From Bacteroidales bacterium (lineage in GTDB: Bacteria > Bacteroidota > Bacteroidia > Bacteroidales > F082), in contig JAFRRS010000004.1 in NCBI GenBank assembly GCA_017427985.1, positions 186,001-250,000 of the forward strand: a stretch of 64,000 nucleotides of DNA, in the 5' to 3' direction. Each line of letters begins with the position of its first letter. Position 1 is the stretch's first letter. Below the pieces are notes generated by a model. That model saw only the letters and a list, made by a program, of their open reading frames with translations, made no database searches and had not been told where the DNA came from. Position numbers and translations under genes: made by a program. Below, in pieces: positions 25,722-32,656 of the stretch.

Positions 25722-26927
25722 TTATTTATTAAGCCATTCTTTAATCTTATCCATTTTCATGTAATCGATATTATCGACAATCCATTCGCGCATTGCCTTT
25801 CCTGGCTCGGTCTGCTGCGGATAGCTGATATAGTCGAGTTCGATGTTGAGTGCCTGCGACACCTTCAACGCCATCACTGACCAAAGCACGCCGATGTCGC
25901 CGATGACCGGGATTGAATTTTCGAGACGTGAGAACGCCGACATCTCCATTCTGAACGGGATTTTCGACATCTTTGTCTTCGGCAGACCTTTGTCGATAGC
26001 TGCCTGCACGTCGCCGGATTTCTTATCCAAATCCCAGGCTTTCTTGAGGTTTTCGTCGAGGTCGAAACGGATCAAGGTCTTGTCTTTGAGGCTGTAGGTA
26101 GGATATCCGCTCCAGTGCGCCCAGATGCCGTGACCAGTGTATGTTTCAAAAGGTCCGTCGTGAATTTCTTGTGTCAAAGCCACTGCCGACTCGATGATGA
26201 CATCCGCTCCACCGAGCATGCGTGAGATACGGAACGTTCTGTCGCTCACCGGGATACTGTCGGCAATACTGATACCGACCTGTCCGCCGCCGATAAGCTG
26301 TGGCACGCTCACGAGCACTGGCACGCCTTTACGAGCACCGGCGCCAAGCATGGTACGCTCATCACAGCCCCAGCCAACGACTTCCTCAAACGGTACGTGC
26401 TTGGTGTGTGCAATCTCCATGATACCCGCGGCAAACGACTCGTTGCGCAATCCCATCGGGTATGCCATGTTAGCAGCCGCCTTGATGATGACGGTGCCTT
26501 CTTTCTCGTTGCAACGCTGCACCAAAGCATCGTCTATGATCATCTCTTTTTTGAGGTCAGCCCATTGAGCGTCAGTGAGTTCGGTGAGTTCGAAGATATC
26601 GCCACGAGGCATCTTGTCGAAGTCAAGAAACTCCTCGCCGACATCGTGGATGTTGATACGTTTCACCTTATCGAGAACGCCGCCCATTTCATGGGAAACG
26701 ACAGCCGAACTCGTTGTCACTCCGTCGATCAAGCCTTTGTTGATAAACTCGGCAATCAAGGTGGTGACGCCCTCGTGGATGTTAGGACCCGAGCCTGTTA
26801 CAACCACCACTTTACCGCCTTTGCGCTTGGCTTCGACGATTTTTTCAATTGCGATATCAAGGTAATGCCTTGTCTCTTCCGGCAATGCTTCGTATAAACC
26901 TTCAATGAATTCTTTTTCTATTTTCAT
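25722..26927 (-). CDS. Uncharacterised conserved enzyme-like protein with a glycine-rich nucleotide-binding motif
   Basis: This 401-residue soluble protein has VVVVTGSGPNIHEGVTTLI around residues 38-56, which looks like a Rossmann-type dinucleotide-binding segment. A second glycine-rich stretch is QLIGGGQVGISIADSIPVS (about residues 224-242). VTTSSAVVSHEMGG is vaguely reminiscent of deoxyhypusine-synthase-like folds, but I do not recognise the family with confidence. The start at 26927 (MKIEKEF) is chosen because the longer ORF start at 26996 lies inside a palindromic repeat. It is clustered with an ECF S component and DUF1893. Confidence 0.6.
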   Translation of the reverse strand: MKIEKEFIEGLYEALPEETRHYLDIAIEKIVEAKRKGGKVVVVTGSGPNIHEGVTTLIAEFINKGLIDGVTTSSAVVSHEMGGVLDKVKRINIHDVGEEFLDFDKMPRGDIFELTELTDAQWADLKKEMIIDDALVQRCNEKEGTVIIKAAANMAYPMGLRNESFAAGIMEIAHTKHVPFEEVVGWGCDERTMLGAGARKGVPVLVSVPQLIGGGQVGISIADSIPVSDRTFRISRMLGGADVIIESAVALTQEIHDGPFETYTGHGIWAHWSGYPTYSLKDKTLIRFDLDENLKKAWDLDKKSGDVQAAIDKGLPKTKMSKIPFRMEMSAFSRLENSIPVIGDIGVLWSVMALKVSQALNIELDYISYPQQTEPGKAMREWIVDNIDYMKMDKIKEWLNK

Positions 26928-26945
26928 AATTATATTTTTTATTTT

Positions 26946-27010
26946 GCAAACGCATGCGTTTGCCTCTACGGGATTCTTAACATCCCGTTGCGACAAGGCA
27001 TGCCTTGTCG
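26946..27010. repeat. Composite CCTGTAGG-family palindromic element
   Basis: Three adjacent palindromes are present: GCAAACGCATGCGTTTGC (26946-26963), an ACGGGAT/ATCCCGT hairpin (about 26969-26989), and the perfect 20-mer CGACAAGGCATGCCTTGTCG (26991-27010). The element lies between the glnS stop (27012) and the start of the next gene. Half-sites match the copies at 56235 (GCATGCGTTGG) and 59338 (ACAAGGCATACCTTGT). Confidence 0.85.
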
Positions 27011-27011
27011 T

Positions 27012-28754
27012 TTAATTCGATTTTGACCAGGTATCTTTTAAACCAACTGTTCTGTTGAACACCAGATGAGCTGGAGAGCTGTCTTTATCAACGGTGAAGT
27101 ATCCTATTCTCTGGAACTGGAAATGATCGAGAGGTTTTGCATCGGCAAGATATTTCTCAACGTAGCATTCTGTCCTGATTTCTAATGAGTTAGGATTCAT
27201 CATTTTGCGCATTGCCTCAATTGGAGTGTTGCCTTCATCCTGCAGTCTTGCAAGCTCGTCGCGTGGATTTTCAACATTCCAGAGGCGGTCGTAAAGTCTC
27301 ACTTCTGCCTTGATGCAATGTGCCTGGCTGACCCAATGGATAGTACCTTTCACCTTACGGTTCGCCTCAGGCATGCCGCTGCGTGTCATCGGGTCGTATT
27401 CTGCGTAAACCTCCACCACTTCGCCGTTTTCGTCTTTCTTGCAGCCTGTGCATTTCACGATGTAGGCGTTCTTCAGGCGCACTTCCTTGCCTGGAGTAAG
27501 GCGGAAATACTTGTTCGGAGGGCATTCCATGAAGTCTTCCTTCTCAATCCACAGCTCGCGGCTGAACTCGATCTTATGGCTGCCTGCCGATTCATCTTCA
27601 GGATTGTTGATGGCTTCAAGTTCCTCTGTCTGACCTTCAGGATAGTTGGTAATCACCAACTTAACAGGATTTACAACCGCTGCTACACGTGTAGCGCGGG
27701 CATTCAAGTCTTCACGAATTGAGCTTTCAAGCAACGCGAAGTCGTTCAAAGCGTCGTATGTTGTGTAGCCAATTTTATCGATGAACTTATGTATTGACTC
27801 AGGTGTGTAGCCACGACGACGGAAGCCGCAAATCGTAGGCATACGCGGGTCGTCCCATCCGTTGACAACGCCTTCTTTCACCAAAATCAGCAGGTTACGC
27901 TTGCTCATCAGGGTGTAGTTGAGGTTCAGCTTGTTGAACTCGGTCTGACGTGGACGGTTGTCGTCCATATTGTCACCTTCGCCACGAATTTCCTTGAGCC
28001 AATCGACAAACAGGTCGTAAAGCGGACGGTGCACCACGAATTCAAGCGTGCAAAGAGAGTGTGTCACGCCCTCGAAATAGTCGCTCTGACCGTGAGCGAA
28101 GTCGTACATCGGGTAGGCGTTCCATTTTGTGCCGGTACGATGATGCGGAGTCTTCACAACGCGATAAATAATAGGGTCGCGGAAGTGCATATTAGGGTTC
28201 GCCATATCAATTTTTGCGCGAAGCACCATCTTGCCCTCCTCGATTTCGCCTGCGTTCATCTTGTTGAAAAGTTCTAATGACTCCTCAACCGGGCGGTTAC
28301 GGTACGGACTCTCGGTACCAGGCTGTGTTGGAGTGCCTTTCTGTGCTGCAATCTCCTCCGACGACTGCTCATCGATATATGCCTTGCCGCGTTTTATCAG
28401 TTCGATAGCAAAATCCCAAAGCTGCTGGAAATAATCAGAAGCATAATATTCATTACCCCATTGATAACCAAGCCATTGGATGTCTTCTTTGATGGCATCC
28501 ACATATTCCATGTTTTCCTTGGTCGGATTGGTATCGTCGAAACGCAGGTTGCAAACGCCGCCGTAGTTCTTGGCGATGCCGAAATCCAGACAGATAGCCT
28601 TGGCGTGACCAATGTGAAGGTAGCCGTTAGGCTCTGGAGGGAAACGTGTCTGGATTCGCTTGGCGTTCTTGCCGTTTCTTAAATCTTCCTCAACTTTCGC
28701 CTCAATGAAATTCAGCGATTTCTTTTCTTCTTTTTCAGCTTCTTCGGAATTCAT
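27012..28754 (-). CDS. glnS: Glutamine-tRNA ligase
   Basis: This 580-residue class I synthetase has the HIGH motif FPPEPNGYLHIGHAKAICLD, the KMSKS-like LMSKRNLLILV, and the anticodon-binding beta-barrels typical of GlnRS (RSGMPEANRKVKGTIHWVS). It charges tRNA-Gln directly, so this organism need not rely on Glu-tRNA amidation. The start at 28754 is used because the upstream ATG (28781) overlaps the -7 box TATTTTTGC (28778-28786, minus strand). Confidence 0.97.
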   Translation of the reverse strand: MNSEEAEKEEKKSLNFIEAKVEEDLRNGKNAKRIQTRFPPEPNGYLHIGHAKAICLDFGIAKNYGGVCNLRFDDTNPTKENMEYVDAIKEDIQWLGYQWGNEYYASDYFQQLWDFAIELIKRGKAYIDEQSSEEIAAQKGTPTQPGTESPYRNRPVEESLELFNKMNAGEIEEGKMVLRAKIDMANPNMHFRDPIIYRVVKTPHHRTGTKWNAYPMYDFAHGQSDYFEGVTHSLCTLEFVVHRPLYDLFVDWLKEIRGEGDNMDDNRPRQTEFNKLNLNYTLMSKRNLLILVKEGVVNGWDDPRMPTICGFRRRGYTPESIHKFIDKIGYTTYDALNDFALLESSIREDLNARATRVAAVVNPVKLVITNYPEGQTEELEAINNPEDESAGSHKIEFSRELWIEKEDFMECPPNKYFRLTPGKEVRLKNAYIVKCTGCKKDENGEVVEVYAEYDPMTRSGMPEANRKVKGTIHWVSQAHCIKAEVRLYDRLWNVENPRDELARLQDEGNTPIEAMRKMMNPNSLEIRTECYVEKYLADAKPLDHFQFQRIGYFTVDKDSSPAHLVFNRTVGLKDTWSKSN

Positions 28755-28777
28755 TGTGATAAAATTTAATATAAACC

Positions 28778-28786
28778 GCAAAAATA
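28778..28786 (-). promoter_or_regulatory. -7 box of glnS
   Basis: TATTTTTGC lies on the minus strand 24 nt upstream of the glnS ATG at 28754. It settles the choice of start codon. A divergent TAATTTTAC for cvpA lies at about 28830. Confidence 0.55.
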
Positions 28787-28869
28787 ATTATTTTTACAAA
28801 AAAAACATCCATTTTTTTCAAAAATTTGTAATTTTACACCCCGAAATAACGTTTAAAAACAAAAATACC

Positions 28870-29430
28870 ATGAACTACTTAGACATTATCATTGGTATCA
28901 TATTGATACTCTTTGCAATAGGCGGATTGAAAAACGGCATTATCAGAGAAGCGTTTTCTCTTGTGGCTTTTCTTGGCGGAATTTACGGCGCGATGAAGCT
29001 TTCAGACATGGTCGGCGAGTGGCTTTCAAAAATGATAGATGTGAGTCAGGAATGGATGTCGGTTATTTCATTTATTATTGTGTTTATCGCTTTAGCTGTG
29101 GTAATCAATTGGTTAGGAAAGCAGTTGGCGAATCTTATTGAATCATTGAGCCTTGGCTTTATCGACAAAATAGGAGGCGCTGTTTTTGGCATAGCTAAAG
29201 GTTTTCTGCTTGTAGGTGTTTTGATTTTGCTTCTCGATTTCTTTGGAATCAAAGATGTCCTTGACAAAAAAACCTGTGAAGATTCGATGCTTTACAAGAA
29301 CTCAGAGAAGGTGGCGACTTGGATTTATGAAAACAAGGACGGCTGGATTGAGACTCTCGACAAAGAATACAAAAAGATTGAGAAAAAAGTTGACAAGACC
29401 ATTGACAAGACCATTGATGAAGTTTTATGA
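28870..29430 (+). CDS. CvpA family membrane protein
   Basis: This 186-residue protein has four N-terminal membrane helices with the CvpA pattern MNYLDIIIGIILILFAIGGL, then KNGIIREAFSLVAFLGG and GAVFGIAKGFLLVGVLI. A charged C-terminal tail is rich in Lys and Asp. CvpA-family proteins are linked to envelope homeostasis and to colicin V production in E. coli. It overlaps elbB by 4 bp. Confidence 0.88.
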   Translation: MNYLDIIIGIILILFAIGGLKNGIIREAFSLVAFLGGIYGAMKLSDMVGEWLSKMIDVSQEWMSVISFIIVFIALAVVINWLGKQLANLIESLSLGFIDKIGGAVFGIAKGFLLVGVLILLLDFFGIKDVLDKKTCEDSMLYKNSEKVATWIYENKDGWIETLDKEYKKIEKKVDKTIDKTIDEVL

Positions 29431-30074
29431 AAAAAGTAGCTGTTATTCTTGCCGGCTGCGGCACCATGGATGGCTCGGAAATCAACGAGACCGTGACATT
29501 ATTGTTGGCTTTAGACCAGCATGATATTGAATATCAAGCATTTGCACCAGACGCTTATCAGGCTGAGGTGTGGAATCATGCCACTGGAAAACGTGCTGAA
29601 GAGCGCAGAAACATGCTCGTTGAGGCGGCTCGAATTGTGAGAGGAAACATCCTGCCATTAAACAAATTCAACGCCGATGATTTTGATGCTTTGTTGTTCC
29701 CAGGAGGTTCTGGAGCGGCAAAAAACATCTTTACTTACGCCTACGACGGCATCAATTTCAAGGTAAATAAAGAGGTTGAAAAGGCGATTTTAGACATTCA
29801 CGCTCAAGGCAAGCCGATTGGAGCCATGTGCATCGCCCCGTTGATGGTTGCTAAAGTCCTCGGAAACGTCAACGTGACCATGGGAAGCGGTGAGTGCCGT
29901 CAAGCAAAAGAGCTTGCAATGATTGGCTGTAAGCACACTGAAACCACGCACGGTGGAGTTGCCATTGACAAGGAAAACAAGGTTTATTCAACACCATGTT
30001 TCATGCTTGACGCAAGGTTGAAAGATGTTTATCAAGGGGCGTGGAATTTGGTGGAAGAGATGATTAAAGGATAA
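29427..30074 (+). CDS. elbB: Isoprenoid biosynthesis glyoxalase ElbB
   Basis: This 215-residue DJ-1/PfpI-type protein reads VAVILAGCGTMDGSEINE, ALLFPGGSGAAKNIF and the nucleophile-elbow GAMCIAPLMVAKVLG, all diagnostic of ElbB. Members show weak glyoxalase activity. The gene is translationally coupled to cvpA. Confidence 0.95.
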   Translation: MKKVAVILAGCGTMDGSEINETVTLLLALDQHDIEYQAFAPDAYQAEVWNHATGKRAEERRNMLVEAARIVRGNILPLNKFNADDFDALLFPGGSGAAKNIFTYAYDGINFKVNKEVEKAILDIHAQGKPIGAMCIAPLMVAKVLGNVNVTMGSGECRQAKELAMIGCKHTETTHGGVAIDKENKVYSTPCFMLDARLKDVYQGAWNLVEEMIKG

Positions 30075-30101
30075 ATTCAAGGGAGGGGGTACAAATTGAC
30101 C

Positions 30102-30139
30102 TGAACCCCGAAAGTTAGACAAAAAACTTTCGGGGTTCA
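30102..30139. mobile_element. 38-bp perfect palindrome resembling fused IS3-family terminal repeats
   Basis: TGAACCCCGAAAGTT (30102-30116) and AACTTTCGGGGTTCA (30125-30139) are 15-bp perfect inverted arms around AGACAAAA. The sequence TGAACCCCGAAAGTTAGACA closely resembles IS3/IS150-group insertion sequence ends, but no transposase is present. It sits between convergent genes, so it may be a residual double end that now acts as a bidirectional terminator. The IS relationship is an inference from recalled end sequences. Confidence 0.55.
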
Positions 30140-30167
30140 CGTCATTATCATCATCTATATGTTGTTA

Positions 30168-31007
30168 CTAATCAGTGCTGGGTCGAACTAAACGAACACT
30201 GCATCCGCAGTATGTCTTAATATTAGTATAATGGACAACTAAACTTCTAAAAGAAATCTCCACGCATACACCATTTTCTATACTATTATATAAACTTTTA
30301 GACCAATAAAAGCCAGAATTATTAACACCACTTACTTCCATTTCTTCTCGTCGACCTCCGCACGGGAGAAAAACAGCTCCATTGGGTTCTAAAATATTTT
30401 CCCAATCTGATTTGCTTATATTGTTATCACCCCAATGTGCGCCATTATAATCATTAATTCTATTCAAAGAATAAATCTCATTTTCCCATTCATCAGGCAA
30501 CAATATCACTCCTCTATGAGAATTAACAATAGCTTTTGCAAATCTAGTTCCCGATCGCGTAGCACGGTCAAAGAATATATGACGCCATTGTTCATAAGTT
30601 AAAGTACGCCAGTTGTTATAATTGCTATTGGAAATAGTATTCCTGCCCCAATCAGAAAAAGACATGTAATCATGATAGTCCGTTGAAAAATTTGTTGGAT
30701 TATTACCAGTCCCACGACCGAATAAATCCATCCAACCATCAAAAGAATATGAAAATGGATTAAAAGAATCACCCAATACATCCCATTGATTATCAGCAAA
30801 TTTCCACGTATCTGTGTGCATATTATATTGAAGATTTCCAGGGGCAAAGCGAACTTTAAATGTTGCACTGGCAGAAAAAACACCATCAATATAAGATGTA
30901 CCGCCATTTCCACCATTACTATTGGGGTCGGTTGAACTCTTCTTACAGCCTGAAACAATTGTAATAATTCCTATTACAATTGCAAACAATCTGATATTTC
31001 TTTTCAT
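30168..31007 (-). CDS. Lipoprotein with FISUMP/sulfatase-modifying-factor-like fold
   Basis: This 279-residue protein has a lipobox (ITIVSGCKKS), a Gly/Asn-rich linker and a body with FSVSATFKVRFAPGNLQYN-like and GVILLPDEWENE motifs. It ends GFYWSKSLYNSIENG followed by CGCSVRLVRPS. This resembles the Fibrobacter succinogenes major paralogous domain and related formylglycine-type folds common in Bacteroidales surface lipoproteins. The function is unknown. It is at the edge of an accessory island. Confidence 0.7.
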   Translation of the reverse strand: MKRNIRLFAIVIGIITIVSGCKKSSTDPNSNGGNGGTSYIDGVFSASATFKVRFAPGNLQYNMHTDTWKFADNQWDVLGDSFNPFSYSFDGWMDLFGRGTGNNPTNFSTDYHDYMSFSDWGRNTISNSNYNNWRTLTYEQWRHIFFDRATRSGTRFAKAIVNSHRGVILLPDEWENEIYSLNRINDYNGAHWGDNNISKSDWENILEPNGAVFLPCGGRREEMEVSGVNNSGFYWSKSLYNSIENGVCVEISFRSLVVHYTNIKTYCGCSVRLVRPSTD

Positions 31008-31158
31008 ATTTAAATACCTTGTTATATCCCATCAGGCTCGTCGGTTTTAGTGTTTAAACCAGTTATAATATGTAAGCACAAAATTAAGCCTTAGTGTTTA
31101 TAAAACCTATATTTAGAGTTGCCCAATATAGCTCCAAATTATCGCCAAATAGGGCAGT

Positions 31159-31368
31159 TTACAGTATTTCTGAATAAACTTTGAAGAAATCATAGCCCAA
31201 AGCCTTTGAAATTTGCCACAACTGACAAGTATCTATGTAATGCTTTTTGAATATTTTACTGACAGTCCGCGGATTACATGCTATTTGATCCGATAGCCAA
31301 ACGTTGCTTCGACCTTGTCGCCGTAATTCCCGTCTTATCAGTTCACCAATATGAGGTAATTCATTCAT
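31159..31368 (-). CDS. Small XRE-like helix-turn-helix protein behind a structured leader
   Basis: This 69-residue protein, MNELPHIGELIRRELRRQG..., has an HTH segment NVWLSDQIACNPRTVSKIF and a C-terminal LWQISKALGYDFFKVYS. It belongs to a Bacteroidales group of very short XRE-like proteins. The start at 31368 is preferred over the ATG at 31404. About 200 nt of strongly folded leader RNA precedes it, followed upstream by a TAATTTTGC promoter box at 31640-31648, so its expression is probably controlled by the leader. Confidence 0.8.
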   Translation of the reverse strand: MNELPHIGELIRRELRRQGRSNVWLSDQIACNPRTVSKIFKKHYIDTCQLWQISKALGYDFFKVYSEIL

Positions 31369-31384
31369 AAATTGTTTGTTTGGA

Positions 31385-31585
31385 ACTTTGGCTCTTATCG
31401 GCAAATGAAAAAGGCGTTCACCATCATCTGCTTATTAAATCCGAAGGCTCTGGTAAACCCATGCAACTAATAAGTGAGAAATAGCTCACGCCTAATAGCA
31501 TGAACCTTTCGCATACTTATTCTCGTTGCATATAAAATTTACCAGATTTTACGGATTGAGAATAAGAGCGTAAAGCTCAATTTAT
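31385..31585 (-). ncRNA. Candidate structured leader RNA upstream of the HTH gene
   Basis: On the minus strand a set of nested complementary segments forms one extended helix. The pairs (plus-strand coordinates) are 31561-31566 with 31431-31436 (6 bp), 31552-31557 with 31438-31443 (6 bp), 31538-31546 with 31449-31457 (9 bp), 31525-31531 with 31461-31467 (7 bp), and 31516-31521 with 31469-31474 (6 bp). Small hairpins GUAUG/CAUGC and GUGAG/CUCAC lie at the tip. In addition AGGCGU (31493-31488) can pair with ACGCCU (31417-31412), which is followed by a U-run, giving an alternative terminator-like or pseudoknot state. The sequence reminds me of conserved leaders before similar HTH genes in Bacteroides, but I cannot name an RNA family. 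Confidence 0.7.
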
Positions 31586-31639
31586 AATTCTAATTTTTTC
31601 TTTTTCTAATTCTTTTTATACTTTTTCAATTATAACAAG

Positions 31640-31648
31640 GCAAAATTA
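31640..31648 (-). promoter_or_regulatory. -7 box TAATTTTGC for the leader RNA / HTH transcript
   Basis: TAATTTTGC on the minus strand lies about 60 nt upstream of the first paired segment of the structured leader. It is divergent from the promoter at 31711-31719. Confidence 0.5.
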
Positions 31649-31710
31649 CAAATTTTTTGGATAATATTTTGAAAAAATTCTGTCATCTTATGTTTTTAGA
31701 AAATTTTTTG

Positions 31711-31719
31711 TAATTTTGC
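31711..31719 (+). promoter_or_regulatory. -7 box TAATTTTGC of the DUF3791-DUF3990 operon
   Basis: TAATTTTGC lies 20 nt before the ATG at 31739 on the plus strand and is preceded by T-rich sequence. It is the only recognisable promoter for the three overlapping genes. Confidence 0.5.
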
Positions 31720-31738
31720 ATGTTAAGTCTGATAAGTT

Positions 31739-31957
31739 ATGTTAGAGCGCAACAAAATAGAGTATTTGGTCATCTTTATCGGTGAATTTGCAAGACATTT
31801 TAATCTTGGTATTCATCAGGCTTATCAGTATCTGCAGACTTTCAAAGCACTCGATTTCTTGGAACACCAATATGATGTGGCTCATACCATGGGTTTTAAT
31901 TATATGGTTGACGCAATGGCAGAATATTGCAGAAAACATGGAGGAAATCTTGCATGA
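31739..31957 (+). CDS. DUF3791 family small protein (first copy)
   Basis: This 72-residue protein reads KIEYLVIFIGEFARHFNLGIHQAYQYL, then LDFLEHQYDVAHTMGFNYMVDAM. The hydrophobic start, the central helix and the HT-G..Y-V-D motif match DUF3791 (PF12668). It overlaps the DUF3990 gene by 4 bp. In many gut bacteria DUF3791 and DUF3990 genes are adjacent and behave like a toxin-antitoxin pair by architecture. The antitoxin role is an inference. Confidence 0.82.
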   Translation: MLERNKIEYLVIFIGEFARHFNLGIHQAYQYLQTFKALDFLEHQYDVAHTMGFNYMVDAMAEYCRKHGGNLA

Positions 31958-32427
31958 TATTATATCACGGCACATATCAGGAATTTGACAAAATAGATTT
32001 ATCCAAATCTAATAAAGGAAAAGATTTCGGAAAAGGTTTTTATTTGTCGGAAAATGAAGAACAAGCCGAAAAAATGGCTGTTTTCAAATCGCTGCAATAT
32101 AGTGGAAAACCTGTAGTTTTAAAGTTTGAATTTGACGAAAACCTTCTGAACCAAGATCTGTCATTTTTGGAATTTACAAAATATTCAAAAGAATGGGCTG
32201 ATTTCATTTTGAAAAACAGAATGAATGAAAACGAAACCAATATACATCAATATGATGTTGTTTATGGACCGATAGCCAATGATAAAATCGGTGTTCAAAT
32301 AAGAAACCTCATTGAGCAAAATATTGATATGGATGTGTTTTTGGAAAGATTGAAATATGTGCAAGGCATTACTTTTCAATACTTTTTTGGAACAGAAAAG
32401 GCAATATCAAAACTTGTTCGGATATGA
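31954..32427 (+). CDS. DUF3990 family protein, ADP-ribosyltransferase-like
   Basis: This 157-residue protein begins MILYHGTYQEFDKIDL and has KGKDFGKGFYLSENEEQAEKMA. The YHGT and GKGFYLS motifs resemble the first two conserved segments of ADP-ribosyltransferase folds, consistent with DUF3990 (PF13151). The body ends in VQGITFQYFFGTEKAISKL. It is flanked on both sides by small DUF3791-like genes with 4-bp overlaps. It is a candidate toxin or effector that modifies a host macromolecule; the activity is unproven. Confidence 0.82.
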   Translation: MILYHGTYQEFDKIDLSKSNKGKDFGKGFYLSENEEQAEKMAVFKSLQYSGKPVVLKFEFDENLLNQDLSFLEFTKYSKEWADFILKNRMNENETNIHQYDVVYGPIANDKIGVQIRNLIEQNIDMDVFLERLKYVQGITFQYFFGTEKAISKLVRI

Positions 32428-32642
32428 GCGATCTTGAATATATGAATGAATGCTCGGCTCGTGATGTCATAACAATGCTGGTTGAAAAACGCAATATGAC
32501 AATTGCTGAAGCTATGAAGGTATTTTATAACTCCAAAACTTTTGAAAACCTCAACAACCCGGCAACTGGACTTTATTTTCAAAGCCCATTATATATTTTT
32601 GATGTGTTAGAAAAAGAATTAAAAGAAAATAATACTGATTAA
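32424..32642 (+). CDS. DUF3791-like small protein (second, divergent copy)
   Basis: This 72-residue protein reads MLVEKRNMTIAEAMKVFYNSKTFENL, then TGLYFQSPLYIFDVLEKEL. It is similar in size and helical pattern to the first DUF3791 protein but clearly divergent. It is encoded with a 4-bp overlap after DUF3990, completing a three-gene coupled cassette. I infer an accessory or antitoxin role from the arrangement only. Confidence 0.72.
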   Translation: MSDLEYMNECSARDVITMLVEKRNMTIAEAMKVFYNSKTFENLNNPATGLYFQSPLYIFDVLEKELKENNTD

Positions 32643-32656
32643 TTAGCTTTTTCTCA

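Noticed and set aside
26928-26996. N-terminal extension of the 401-residue unknown protein (MSQRDVKNPVEANACVCK)
   Set aside because: The extension is encoded by the palindromic repeat at 26946-27010. The family-like sequence begins at MKIEKEF, so I did not count it as an in-gene element.
27318-27722. 134-codon plus-strand ORF opposite glnS
   Set aside because: It is a shadow of a highly conserved gene on the other strand.
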